Assembly: GCF_900156305.1 (NCBI RefSeq)
Contig: NZ_FTPL01000001.1
Span: forward strand, 930,001-994,000
Origin: Edaphobacillus lindanitolerans
GTDB taxonomy: Bacteria > Bacillota > Bacilli > Bacillales_A > Planococcaceae
Length of the DNA: 64,000 nt
Reading direction: 5' to 3'
Shown here: piece by piece, positions 42,983-52,181 of the stretch
Layout: every line of letters starts with the position of its first letter
Numbering within the stretch: the stretch's first letter is position 1
The notes under the pieces: model-generated
The model's input: only the letters and a program-made list of their open reading frames with translations
The model's database searches: none
Told to the model about the DNA's origin: nothing
Program-made: the position numbers and the translations under genes

Positions 42983-44729
42983 TTATCCCCCCGTAGTTTG
43001 CACGCTCTGCGCTTTCCCCCAAGATATCCAGCGTCTCAGAATCCAAGATCACCCCGAACTTGACTTTTGCGTCTTCCACTGTGAAATATCCATTTTTGAC
43101 GTCCTTCTGGATTCGTTCTGCGCTTCTCAGAAACGGGTGACCATACCCTCCCCCTGTTCCGGTAGAGAGTTCCAATACGTCTCCTTTATTCAACCGGTAG
43201 CGGGCATACATGCCGTACGGCCCATCCTTGGTGCCGTCCTGTTTGATGACAACAAACTCATTCGGTGAGCCTTCCTCCCCGCCGTTTACCCCCCATGGCG
43301 CAAACAGATGGCGGCCGTATGTGACAGTGGCCAGTTGACCGTCAGTCATTGCCCGGTAGGCGCGTACGACCCCGGATCCACCGATATATTCTCCTGTCCC
43401 CTTGCCATCACATCTCAGCCGATAGGAATCCACCATTACCCCGTATCTCGACTCCGCAACTTCCACCGGAATATTATAGGTCTCTCCGTCCCCAATACAA
43501 AACTGTCCCCTTGCCCCGTCCTGGCCCTTTCCTGCTCCCCATCCGCCAACCGATGGTTCAACGATCAAGAACATTTCATCACTGTCGGGCTGTCTGCCGG
43601 ACACCGTCACGGAACAAACAGACAAAAAGTGTCCGGCATTCAGACGTTCGGGCAAGACGGGAGCCAGTGCTTGCCATACAAGATCACCTCCGGACGAGCC
43701 GCTTTCCCAATAGTTCGAAACCGGGGCCGGCCGTTCTGCTGCAAAGACGGACCCTTTTTCCGCTATGACTTGCAACGGACGGAACACTCCGTCGTTTGCG
43801 TCCTGGGAAGGATTGGTGATTGCAAGGAAGACCGTACGGACATCTGTTACAAGCGTCGTATAAGAACCGTTCACCGGGCCGGGGACCTGCGGATGGCTGC
43901 CTGTGAAGTCACAAATGAACTCATCATCCGTAATCGTAACTTTCACCTGAATCGGGAAAGGTCCATTGCCGAGGCCGTCTCCGTCAATATAGTTCCGGGC
44001 AGTATAAACCCCTTTCGGCAGATTGCGGATCGCCGTTCTCGCCATCTGCTCTCCTTGATTCAGAAGCAGTTCAATTGATGCTCCCACAGTATCCCTAGAA
44101 TATTTTTGATACAGTTCATTCAACCGCTTCTCCCCGATTTTCAAGGCGGCAATCTGTGCCCACATATCACCGATTGACAGGTCAGGGAACCTGACATTCG
44201 CCCGGATCATTTTCACTAGCGCATCATTCAGCTTTCCGGCCTCTGCCAGCTTTACACACGGAAACTGAAGCCCTTCCTGATAAATGTCCGTCGAGTCGTT
44301 TGTAAAGGATCCGGCATCCTTTCCGCCAACTTCCGTCCAGTGGGCTTTGTTTGCGGAAAACCCCACCAGTTCCTCGTCATGAAAAATCGGCATGATAAGA
44401 CCGACATCTGATAAATGTGTTCCCCCGCCGCCATAAGGGTCGTTAATGATAAATATGTCACCGTTCCGGATATCCTCTTGATCTGGATAAGACTCCAAAA
44501 CGTCCTTGACCATATAGCTCAATGTGCCAATGAAACCAGCGACCCCATTCCCTTGTGTTAATAACTGTCCTTTCCGATCAGTGAGTCCGCAGGCAAAATC
44601 AAGCACTTCGTAGATGATCGGACTCATCGATGTCCTCGCGAGTGTATGAAACATTTCATCCCCGATTGACAACAAAGTATCCTTAACAATTTCAAGCGTG
44701 AAGGGATCCTGCAATTTTGTTGCGTTCAT
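42921..44729 (-). CDS. hyuB: Hydantoinase/oxoprolinase HyuB subunit (cassette 2)
   Basis: A 602-residue HyuB-family protein, paralogous to the gene at 36283: SIGDEMFHTLARTSMSPIIY, NDPYGGGGTHLSDVGLIMP, DFTGSHPQVPGPVNGSY and IGGSGVVRAYRAMTDGQ. It is about 36 residues longer than the cassette-1 paralogue. The extra C-terminus runs 62 bp into the NCS1 permease gene in another frame, so it may be a late, non-conserved extension. Its start lies 38 bp inside the hyuA end. GGGGGTGACAATAG precedes the ATG. Confidence 0.9.
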   Translation of the reverse strand: MNATKLQDPFTLEIVKDTLLSIGDEMFHTLARTSMSPIIYEVLDFACGLTDRKGQLLTQGNGVAGFIGTLSYMVKDVLESYPDQEDIRNGDIFIINDPYGGGGTHLSDVGLIMPIFHDEELVGFSANKAHWTEVGGKDAGSFTNDSTDIYQEGLQFPCVKLAEAGKLNDALVKMIRANVRFPDLSIGDMWAQIAALKIGEKRLNELYQKYSRDTVGASIELLLNQGEQMARTAIRNLPKGVYTARNYIDGDGLGNGPFPIQVKVTITDDEFICDFTGSHPQVPGPVNGSYTTLVTDVRTVFLAITNPSQDANDGVFRPLQVIAEKGSVFAAERPAPVSNYWESGSSGGDLVWQALAPVLPERLNAGHFLSVCSVTVSGRQPDSDEMFLIVEPSVGGWGAGKGQDGARGQFCIGDGETYNIPVEVAESRYGVMVDSYRLRCDGKGTGEYIGGSGVVRAYRAMTDGQLATVTYGRHLFAPWGVNGGEEGSPNEFVVIKQDGTKDGPYGMYARYRLNKGDVLELSTGTGGGYGHPFLRSAERIQKDVKNGYFTVEDAKVKFGVILDSETLDILGESAERANYGGINDDIKERRFDHVGRIGQTRI

Positions 44730-46767
44730 CTATTGTCACCCCCGTACTGATAATCAAATTCCCAAGCGTATCCACCGAAAGTGACTGTCCGCTCTCCACA
44801 ACCGTGACTGCCGCCTTTTCCTCGACAATCAGCGGACCCACAAGCCTTTGCCCCGTCGGCAACAGTTCCCTATCGTAAATCGGTGTCTCCGTCCAGCCTG
44901 TTTCCTCAAAGTACACCGGACGGGTTTCCTTCAATGCATCTTCCACTTTGCCCAACCGTTCCTTACGGTTGATTGGCGGCTTCCTTACCTCGCCAATGGC
45001 CGTGACATGCAAGTTTACGATTTCGCACTCCGCATCCGGAAGCCGGAACGTATAATTTTTTTCATGCAACTCGTGGAAATGCTCCGTCAGTACTGCGATT
45101 TGTTCAGCGCCCCACTCCCCAAACATCACCGGGACTTTTACGGTATGCTCCTGGCCGGCATATCTCATATCCACGTACCGTTTGAATAGGATCTCTTCTT
45201 TAAATCCGTCACTGATGAACTGTTCCTGCAACCTGGCTTCAATACCAGTCCACTCTTGATGAATCCTTACCGGGTCAATGTCCTTGAGAGATTCATTCAG
45301 GGTGACGATCTTATCCTGCCGGAGATCGGTCATCAGCATCCCCCACGCAGAGAACACAGGAGAAGCAAACGGGATAATGACCTTCTGGACACCCAGTTCT
45401 TTTGCAAGTGCCGCAGCGTGCATTGAGCCCCCGCCCCCAAACGCCATCAGTGAGAAGTTGCGCGGATCATGGCCTTTGCGGATGGAGATCAGTTTCAGTG
45501 CCGTCAGCATATTGGCGTTCGCAATTCGGATGATGCCAAGCGCAGCATCTTCCGCGTTTGTTCCAAAATGATCACCGATCCGCTCCTGAATCGATTTTCC
45601 CACTGCTTTTATATCAACGTTGTAATCAAAGTTCTTCGGAGACAGCCGTCCTGTCAGCAAATTGGCATCTGTCGTGGTCGGTTCCTCTCCTCCAAGACCG
45701 TAAGCGACTGGTCCGGGACGGGATCCTGCTGAACGTGGTCCGACTTTCAAAGATCCGACTTCATCAATCCATGCAATCGAGCCCCCGCCGTTGCCGATTT
45801 CCACGATATCGACAACCGGTACCTTGACTGGATATCCTGCGTTCCGGTTGTCTTTCTCTATTGAATAGTCAGTGGAAATCTTCATCTCACCATCTTCAAT
45901 CAGGGAGCATTTTGCTGTAGTGCCGCCAATATCAAATGCGATAATATCCGATTCTCCCATTTCTCTGCCGAGAACAGCCGCTCCGTAAACCCCCGCCACC
46001 GGACCGGACTCAAGCATATGCAGTGGCAATTCCTTTGCATGTTCGAATGTCGTTGTCCCGCCATTCGATTGCATGATATAGTTGCGGCTCGATGACCTGA
46101 ACTTCAGTTCGCCGTCGAGACGATCGATGTATGATGAAGCGACAGGCTGTACATACGCATTCAGCACCGTACTGCTCGTCCGCTCATATTCCCGCCATTC
46201 CATCGTCACTTCATGCGACACACTCACAGATACTTCCGGCCAATGTTCTTCGATCAGCTTCTTAGTGATCAACTCGTGTTCCGGGTTCAAATAAGCGTGA
46301 AGGTAGGCAACCGCCACCGCCTCCACCTGTTCCTGCTTCAATTCCCCGATTACTTTCAGAAGCTCTTCCTTGTTAAGCGGCAACAGGACTTCCCCGTTTG
46401 CATTCAGCCGTTCCTCTACTTCTTTGCGCAAATAACGTTCGACAAACGGTGCCGGTTTTTCATAGCGGATATTAAAGAGATCCGGTCTGTTTCCACGGGC
46501 AATCTCCAGTACATCCCGAAAACCTTTTGTCGTGATGAGTGCTGTTTTTACGCCTTTTCGTTCTGTGATGGCATTGATGACGACCGTGCTTCCATGGATA
46601 AACTCTTCAATCATTGAAAACTCCAGTCCCCCACGCTCAATGACATTCATAACACCCTGTTCAAAGTCCGGAGGGGTCGTCGAGCTTTTGGCGACCTGAA
46701 CCTGATCATGTTCGTCAATATACACGAGATCCGTGAACGTTCCTCCAATGTCTGTTGCAATTCGCAT
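44692..46767 (-). CDS. hyuA: Hydantoinase/oxoprolinase HyuA subunit (cassette 2)
   Basis: A 691-residue HyuA-family ATPase, paralogous to the gene at 37980. It has MRIATDIGGTFTDLVYID at the N-terminus, IAFDIGGTTAKCSLIEDGE, EIGNGGGSIAWIDEVGSLK and AFGGGGSMHAAALAKELG. With HyuB it should open a hydantoin-like ring with ATP. It starts 15 bp after the XRE-cupin regulator behind GGGGGAGACGGAA, so regulator and enzymes share a transcript. Its C-terminus overlaps the hyuB start by 38 bp. Confidence 0.91.
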   Translation of the reverse strand: MRIATDIGGTFTDLVYIDEHDQVQVAKSSTTPPDFEQGVMNVIERGGLEFSMIEEFIHGSTVVINAITERKGVKTALITTKGFRDVLEIARGNRPDLFNIRYEKPAPFVERYLRKEVEERLNANGEVLLPLNKEELLKVIGELKQEQVEAVAVAYLHAYLNPEHELITKKLIEEHWPEVSVSVSHEVTMEWREYERTSSTVLNAYVQPVASSYIDRLDGELKFRSSSRNYIMQSNGGTTTFEHAKELPLHMLESGPVAGVYGAAVLGREMGESDIIAFDIGGTTAKCSLIEDGEMKISTDYSIEKDNRNAGYPVKVPVVDIVEIGNGGGSIAWIDEVGSLKVGPRSAGSRPGPVAYGLGGEEPTTTDANLLTGRLSPKNFDYNVDIKAVGKSIQERIGDHFGTNAEDAALGIIRIANANMLTALKLISIRKGHDPRNFSLMAFGGGGSMHAAALAKELGVQKVIIPFASPVFSAWGMLMTDLRQDKIVTLNESLKDIDPVRIHQEWTGIEARLQEQFISDGFKEEILFKRYVDMRYAGQEHTVKVPVMFGEWGAEQIAVLTEHFHELHEKNYTFRLPDAECEIVNLHVTAIGEVRKPPINRKERLGKVEDALKETRPVYFEETGWTETPIYDRELLPTGQRLVGPLIVEEKAAVTVVESGQSLSVDTLGNLIISTGVTIDERNKIAGSLHA

Positions 46768-46782
46768 TTCCGTCTCCCCCGT

Positions 46783-47328
46783 TCAGAATAATAATTGAGT
46801 CATCACACAAAGCATCGAAGCCTCTTCATCCGTTGGATTCTCATAGTCATGCGGCAGCTTGGACGGGAAATGAATCGATTCTCCTTTTTGAACATCGAAC
46901 TTCTCCCCGTCGACCGTGAAGCGGACAACCCCTTCCAGGATATAGTAGAATTCTTCTCCAGCATGAGAATCATCATATTCTTTTTGCTGATTCGGCTTTA
47001 ACGTGACGAAAAGGCTTTCAAGACCGCGGTTGGCAAACTGGCCACTCAGCTTCACAAATCCGTTATCGGGCGTATCAATCCAGAACTTTTTCTGATCTGC
47101 CTTCTCAACATGGAATTTCCGGTTAGGATTTGGACTTTCAAAGAAATAGGTAATATCCAAGTTGAACGCGTCGGCGATCTTCTTGAGCGAAGTAATCGCA
47201 AGCGACGATGACCCTCGTTCAATCATTGAAAGAAACCCGGCAGACAAGCCGGTCAGCTCCGCTAATTCCTTCAACGTGAGCCCGCGCTCATTCCTCAACG
47301 ATCGGATTTTTTCATGTATGTCAGCCAT
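46783..47328 (-). CDS. XRE-family regulator with C-terminal cupin domain
   Basis: About 181 residues. Residues 3-62 form a lambda-repressor-type helix-turn-helix (IRSLRNERGLTLKELAELTG, LSAGFLSMIERG). Residues 105-175 form a small beta-barrel cupin (DDSHAGEEFYYILEGVVRF, HFPSKLPHDYENP), the usual effector-binding part. Such proteins often repress the amino-acid or amide catabolic genes beside them. It is the first gene of HyuAB cassette 2. The frame opens at TTG 47343, but the ATG at 47328, eight bases after GGAGG, is right. Direct repeats in its promoter suggest autoregulation. Confidence 0.88.
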   Translation of the reverse strand: MADIHEKIRSLRNERGLTLKELAELTGLSAGFLSMIERGSSSLAITSLKKIADAFNLDITYFFESPNPNRKFHVEKADQKKFWIDTPDNGFVKLSGQFANRGLESLFVTLKPNQQKEYDDSHAGEEFYYILEGVVRFTVDGEKFDVQKGESIHFPSKLPHDYENPTDEEASMLCVMTQLLF

Positions 47329-47350
47329 AAAGTAAACCTCCAAAAATGGA

Positions 47351-47423
47351 TTTAATATATTTAACGGTTATTAGTATTTAGAATATTGTTTAATATATTA
47401 TAGACACGTTCAATATATGTCAA
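47351..47423 (-). promoter_or_regulatory. Promoter and direct-repeat operators of HyuAB cassette 2
   Basis: Minus-strand sigma-A promoter TTGACA (47423-47418), 17-bp spacer, TAATAT (47400-47395). Three copies of TT[TC]AATATAT occur at 47351, 47389 and 47409; the last two, 20 bp apart, cover the -10 and the spacer/-35 edge. They are good candidates for binding sites of the XRE-cupin regulator. Confidence 0.6.
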
Positions 47424-47563
47424 TTATTTTTCGTAATTTTCCTAAGTTTCCGCGGATGGTAATCGGCTATAGAAAATCTGCTTGGATTGCCGCCATCTTA
47501 AACAGACCAAATCCAAATCAGCTCTTGGCCGGCCCTCCGATTACAAGCTTTCCGAAGCCAAAC

Positions 47564-47594
47564 AAAAAAGCCCTGTCCACACTCTCCGGACAGG
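47564..47594 (-). terminator. Terminator of the 2-aminoethylphosphonate operon
   Basis: Stem CCTGTCC (47572-47578) with GGACAGG (47588-47594); the minus-strand transcript ends in a run of T at 47569-47564. It lies 20 bp after the phnX stop. Nothing coding was seen in 47424-47563. Confidence 0.82.
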
Positions 47595-47613
47595 ACCCCA
47601 TATCAGTCACGCT

Positions 47614-48435
47614 TTATTCTCTTGCCGAGCCGGGACGCTTCCCGTCTGCCAACATCGTTTCGATTTCCTCAATCAAATCCGGCAAGGCCTCCATCGTACG
47701 GATGGTGAAATCGGCGCCTGCTTCCCGGAATGCAGACTCTGTTTTGCGGATGGCGGCTTCCTGTCCGGGGCGGTCCAGTTCACTGAATTCCTCCTGGCTC
47801 ATCCCCATTTCGGAGCTTCCGGTCACGACGCCGACGGACCATACCCCCGCATGGCGTCCTTCCCGGATGTCGGACAGGGTGTCGCCGACTTTGACGACGG
47901 CTCCCGCATCAAGAAGGCCGAGCAGGGCCATGTTGCGGTGGATCATATACGGATAAGGCCGCCCGGCTCCGGTATCATCCGGCGTGACAATTGCATCAGG
48001 TTCATACCCTTTTTCTTTGGCACCGGATGCGACGATGGCCATCATGCGGTCTGTATAACCGGTGGTCGAGCCGATCTTCACACCGCGTTCGCGGAGGGTC
48101 CGGACCGTTTCGGGGACTCCCGGGATCGGATCGGCATACCGGTGGAGGCTGTCCAGAAGGGCGGGCTCAAATTCCGCGTACAGCGAATGGACGTCTTCTT
48201 CCGTCCATGCCCGTCCCTTTGTGTCTTCCCATGCCGCTGTGATGCGCGGCATGTTCAGCATTTCCCGGATGTGGTCGATCTTCAGCAGGCCCATCGGTTT
48301 GCGCGCTTCGTCCGCCGTGACCGGGACACCCGCATTCTCAAAGATGTCCATGAACACGCGGACCGGAGCAAAACATCCAAAGTCGACCGCTGTGCCGGCC
48401 CAGTCAAAGATGACGCCTTCCACTTTTCCCATCAT
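47614..48435 (-). CDS. phnX: Phosphonoacetaldehyde hydrolase (phosphonatase)
   Basis: A 273-residue HAD-superfamily enzyme. It cleaves the C-P bond of phosphonoacetaldehyde to acetaldehyde and phosphate. Key residues: nucleophile Asp11 in FDWAGTAVD and Schiff-base Lys52 in ARKPMGLLKIDHI, matching Asp12 and Lys53 of the Bacillus cereus enzyme, and GDTLSDIREG near the C-terminus. Its ATG overlaps the phnW stop, and it is the last gene of the operon. It completes the two-step breakdown of 2-aminoethylphosphonate begun by PhnW. GGGGGAG lies upstream. Confidence 0.95.
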   Translation of the reverse strand: MMGKVEGVIFDWAGTAVDFGCFAPVRVFMDIFENAGVPVTADEARKPMGLLKIDHIREMLNMPRITAAWEDTKGRAWTEEDVHSLYAEFEPALLDSLHRYADPIPGVPETVRTLRERGVKIGSTTGYTDRMMAIVASGAKEKGYEPDAIVTPDDTGAGRPYPYMIHRNMALLGLLDAGAVVKVGDTLSDIREGRHAGVWSVGVVTGSSEMGMSQEEFSELDRPGQEAAIRKTESAFREAGADFTIRTMEALPDLIEEIETMLADGKRPGSARE

Positions 48436-49523
48436 GCCATCACTCCCCCGTAATTTTCGATCAGCCCGCAGAGACGTTCGATATCCGCCGGATAGATTTC
48501 CCCGATGTTGCCGATCCGGAATGTATCCTCGTCGGTCAGCTTCCCAGGATAAATGACGAACCCTTCTTCCTTCAGGTAATCATAAAACGCGTCAAAGTGA
48601 AAGTTTTCATCCGGGTAACGGAACGCCGTAATGATCGGGGACTGCTTGTCTGCGGATATGTACGGCCTGAATCCGGCGGCCTCCATGCGTTCCCGGAGCC
48701 TGCGGTTGTTCTCCGCATACCTGCTGTTCCGGGCAGCCACGCCGCCCTCCTCTTCCAGTTCATCGAGCGCCTTCGAAAAGGCGGCCACTGTATGGGTCGG
48801 CGAAGTGAAGCGCCATTTCCCGTCGGCTTCCATGACCCGCCATTGGTCGTACAGATCCAGCGACAGGCTCGGCGAACGTCCGTTGCACGCTTCCAGAAGG
48901 TCTCGGCGGGCGATGACAAATCCGAATCCCGGAACGCCCTGGATGCACTTGTTCGCACTGCTGATGAGAAAATCGATCCCGAGGGCGGGCACGTCGATCT
49001 CCACGCCGCCGAAGCTGCTCATCGCGTCCACAATCAGGATTTTGCCGTATTCTTCGGCAAGCCGGGATGCCTGGTCGAGCGGATTCAGGATGCCGGTCGT
49101 CGTCTCGCAGTGGACGAGAACGAGATGGGTCAGCGCGGGATCCGCTTCCAGGACGGCCCGCAGCTTTGCTTCGTCCGGATGCCCGTCATAGGCGAACTTG
49201 AATTCAGTATGGGCGATGCCGGCCATCTGTGCGATCCGGACAATCCGTTCCCCGTAGGCGCCATTCGTTAAAATCAACGCCTTGTCTTCCTTGCCGATCG
49301 ACGACGTGATGACGGACTCGACGCAGAATGTGCCGCTGCCCTGCATGAGGACCGATGTATAGGCTGATTCATCGGCCCCGGCAAGCTCCAAAAGGCGGGT
49401 GCGGATTTTGCGGGTGATGACTTTGTAGTCGTCATCCCATGTACAGCGGTCGATCATCATCTCGGCCTTGACCGTTTCACTCGTTGTGAGCGGCCCCGGG
49501 GTGAGTAGTTTATAGTGATTCAT
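48432..49523 (-). CDS. phnW: 2-aminoethylphosphonate--pyruvate transaminase
   Basis: A 363-residue class V PLP aminotransferase. It converts 2-aminoethylphosphonate and pyruvate to phosphonoacetaldehyde and alanine. The PLP lysine is Lys192 in SSANKCIQGVPGFGF; LLTPGPLTTS at the N-terminus and VDAMSSFGG before the lysine are typical of PhnW. AAGGAGTGACAAACG precedes the ATG. It lies 21 bp after the transporter fusion gene and is coupled to phnX. Confidence 0.94.
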   Translation of the reverse strand: MNHYKLLTPGPLTTSETVKAEMMIDRCTWDDDYKVITRKIRTRLLELAGADESAYTSVLMQGSGTFCVESVITSSIGKEDKALILTNGAYGERIVRIAQMAGIAHTEFKFAYDGHPDEAKLRAVLEADPALTHLVLVHCETTTGILNPLDQASRLAEEYGKILIVDAMSSFGGVEIDVPALGIDFLISSANKCIQGVPGFGFVIARRDLLEACNGRSPSLSLDLYDQWRVMEADGKWRFTSPTHTVAAFSKALDELEEEGGVAARNSRYAENNRRLRERMEAAGFRPYISADKQSPIITAFRYPDENFHFDAFYDYLKEEGFVIYPGKLTDEDTFRIGNIGEIYPADIERLCGLIENYGGVMA

Positions 49524-49544
49524 CGTTTGTCACTCCTTCTCGGT

Positions 49545-52181
49545 TTACGGTCTGTCCTTGGCATCGATAAACCATTGCTGATGGCTTTCCAAGAGTTCGA
49601 CCGTCAATGGTTGTCCGAAAGCCTTCGGATGGCCGGGACGGTTTTCCGGCGCTACTTTTTCTCCTTCATATAGCGGGACCGGGTAGTGGCGGAGCAGTTC
49701 TTCGCGTCCGTATTCGATCAGCGCAGCCGCCATTTCTTTGGCCAGATCGGTTTGTTCATCTTCCCGGTCAATCACCGCCACGAATTCCGTGATGGAGAAG
49801 TTTCCTTCGGCAGGGTCCACCGTCTCGACCGGCATACCCTGCTTGTTTGCGGCGATCGCCTGATTGCGCAATCCGAAGCCGGCTGCCGTTTCTCCGGCCA
49901 GGACTTTCTTGAGCGGGCCGGATCCCGAACTTTCAAGATGGGGTCCGGCGTTTTCGAGCAGCTGCCGGAACATCTTCTGTCCTTCTTTTTCACCGTATTC
50001 ATGGATCACGGCCTGGACAAGCAGCCACCCCGTCGAGGAATCGAGCAGATTCGGGATGGAGATGAGCCCCTGATAGGCCGGATCGGCGAGTTCAAGAACT
50101 GATTCCGGGACGGGCAGGCCCCGCTCCTCCAAGACTGCCGGATTGATGAAGATCGAGCCCGTGAGTGCCAGGATCGGCCGGTAATAGGCAGGCTGCTTCT
50201 CCAGCGGACTGCCGGTCCCTGCAAGTTCTGCGAACATCCCGTGCTCCTGCTGGGCCGTCTCGAGGAAATAGGAACTCATGGTGACAATATCCGCATCGAT
50301 CCGTTTGCCTTCCGCAAGCAGTTTCCCGCCGAGCTCCGAGGTGCCGAGCGACTGGACCTGATAACGACCTTCATATCCCGCTTCGTCTAGGGCGGTCTTC
50401 ATGGCGCTGACCGCTTCTTCATCCCCGTTCGTCTGGATCGTGATCGTTGCCCGCGCCGCATTTCCCGGTCCGCCCAGGAAGGCAAACGACAGAAACACAA
50501 TGGCAATGGCCGCCGGCAAGGCAACGCGGAACCGGGATTTCCCCCCTCCGGATGCCGTTCCGGCCGCCGATGCAAGAAACTGTGCTTCGATGCGGTCACC
50601 CGCCCGCTTGACCGCCAGATTGGTGAAGAAGATCAGCAGAGAAAGCACGAAAATTTCATTAAACTGCCCGAAATGCTGAAGCTCTTTGATCTTGCTCGCA
50701 ACCAGGCTCGTGTCTGCGGAAACGAGGAAGATCACGCCGGAAATGGTCACCATCGAATTGATGAAGTAATAGCCGAACATCGCCGTCAGTGTCGCGCCCG
50801 AATTCGGCACGAGCACACGGAACACGGTCCTGGTCCAGCTGTCGCCCAGCAGTTCCCCGGTCTTCTCATAGGAAGGGGGCATCTTGGAAAAGGCATTCTT
50901 CGCCATCAGATATGGCGTCGTGAAAAAGTGGGCCAGGTTGCAGAGGACGAGGATGATGAGCGTCCCCTTTAGCGGACTTCCGCTGAACAGCATCAGATAA
51001 GCGAGGCCGAGCACCATGCCGGGAACCGCGTTCGTGACCATCGATGCACCGTCCAAGACCCTTCTTCCGCGGAGCGGTGTCCGGGCACTGAGCAGCGCAG
51101 CTGCATAGGCAATGACCGTCCCGATCACCGCGGTCAGGATGGCGACGGCCACGGAATTCCGGAAACTGTGCAGCAGGTCCCGTGAGGCAAACACCTTTTT
51201 CACATGCTTGAAGGTGAAGTTCAGATCATACGGGAAGCCGCCCATGAACGGCGAAATGAACATGACCGCAAACACCGATGCCATGCCCGCCAAAGTGAGC
51301 AGGCAGACCAGCCCGAAACCGGCATCCCTCAGGCGGTTTTGAGGCGGCCCGGTTTCCGATCCGGCTTCATGCCTGAAGTTAAACCGCTCCAGCCATCCGA
51401 GGAGGAACATGCAGAACAAGGCCGGGAGCAGCATGGCGATTGCAATGACCGCCCCCCTTCCAAAGTCCGGGATCGAGCCGAGCATCGCCTGATACAGCAT
51501 CGTTGCCACGACTTCATAATTTCCGCCGATCGAAGCCGGGATTCCAAAGTCCGTGAAGCTGAGGACGAAGCTGAGAACGAATGCACCGCCCGCCGCACCC
51601 GCCATCGGCCGGACGATCGTGTTCCCGAAACTCCGGAGAGGCGAGTCCCCCATCAGCTTGGAGACGAGGATGAATTTCCGGTCGACATATTTAAACGCAT
51701 CCTGGATCAGGAGAAACGCCGGCGGCAGCGTGTAGATGACATAGCCGATGAGCAATCCTCCGAACCCGTAAATATCCGGACCGTTTCCGCCGAAGAGTCG
51801 GGTCATCAGCCCCTGATTGCCGTACGAATAGATGATGGCAAACCCGTAGGTGATGGTCGGAAGCAGCATCGGTACGAGAATGCCCGTCTTCACCACGGAT
51901 TTGAACCGTCCCGGCAGCCGGGTGCAGTGCAGGGCATACCCAAGCAGGAATGCGAGGATTGTGGTCACCGCCGCGGTCAGGCCGGATATTTTCACACTGT
52001 TCCAGAATGCGCCGACCAGCCCGGAATCCGTCAGGACCGACTGATAGTTATCCAGGCCTGTACCCGCATCAGTCCGGAATGACCGGAAGGCGAGAACGGC
52101 GAGCGGCGCAGCCAGAAGAACGGCCAGGAGCACGATCAGCGCAATATAGAGCCCCCGCATCCCCCTGCGCTCACCGGTCAT
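49545..52181 (-). CDS. Fused permease-substrate-binding protein of a 2-aminoethylphosphonate ABC importer
   Basis: An 878-residue fusion. Residues 1-545 are a double permease of the PhnU/iron-transporter type (two blocks of about six helices, 1-280 and 295-545). A final helix (about 552-572, ALPAAIAIVFLSFAFLGG) then leads to an extracellular solute-binding domain (about 578-878: ATITIQTNGDEE, DADIVTMSSYF, ISIPNLLDSSTGW). PhnS (binding) and PhnU (permease) are separate in most 2-aminoethylphosphonate importers. Here the binding protein is tethered to its channel, so no lipoprotein signal is needed. The frame is continuous through the junction. It overlaps the ATPase gene by four bases. Confidence 0.85.
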   Translation of the reverse strand: MTGERRGMRGLYIALIVLLAVLLAAPLAVLAFRSFRTDAGTGLDNYQSVLTDSGLVGAFWNSVKISGLTAAVTTILAFLLGYALHCTRLPGRFKSVVKTGILVPMLLPTITYGFAIIYSYGNQGLMTRLFGGNGPDIYGFGGLLIGYVIYTLPPAFLLIQDAFKYVDRKFILVSKLMGDSPLRSFGNTIVRPMAGAAGGAFVLSFVLSFTDFGIPASIGGNYEVVATMLYQAMLGSIPDFGRGAVIAIAMLLPALFCMFLLGWLERFNFRHEAGSETGPPQNRLRDAGFGLVCLLTLAGMASVFAVMFISPFMGGFPYDLNFTFKHVKKVFASRDLLHSFRNSVAVAILTAVIGTVIAYAAALLSARTPLRGRRVLDGASMVTNAVPGMVLGLAYLMLFSGSPLKGTLIILVLCNLAHFFTTPYLMAKNAFSKMPPSYEKTGELLGDSWTRTVFRVLVPNSGATLTAMFGYYFINSMVTISGVIFLVSADTSLVASKIKELQHFGQFNEIFVLSLLIFFTNLAVKRAGDRIEAQFLASAAGTASGGGKSRFRVALPAAIAIVFLSFAFLGGPGNAARATITIQTNGDEEAVSAMKTALDEAGYEGRYQVQSLGTSELGGKLLAEGKRIDADIVTMSSYFLETAQQEHGMFAELAGTGSPLEKQPAYYRPILALTGSIFINPAVLEERGLPVPESVLELADPAYQGLISIPNLLDSSTGWLLVQAVIHEYGEKEGQKMFRQLLENAGPHLESSGSGPLKKVLAGETAAGFGLRNQAIAANKQGMPVETVDPAEGNFSITEFVAVIDREDEQTDLAKEMAAALIEYGREELLRHYPVPLYEGEKVAPENRPGHPKAFGQPLTVELLESHQQWFIDAKDRP

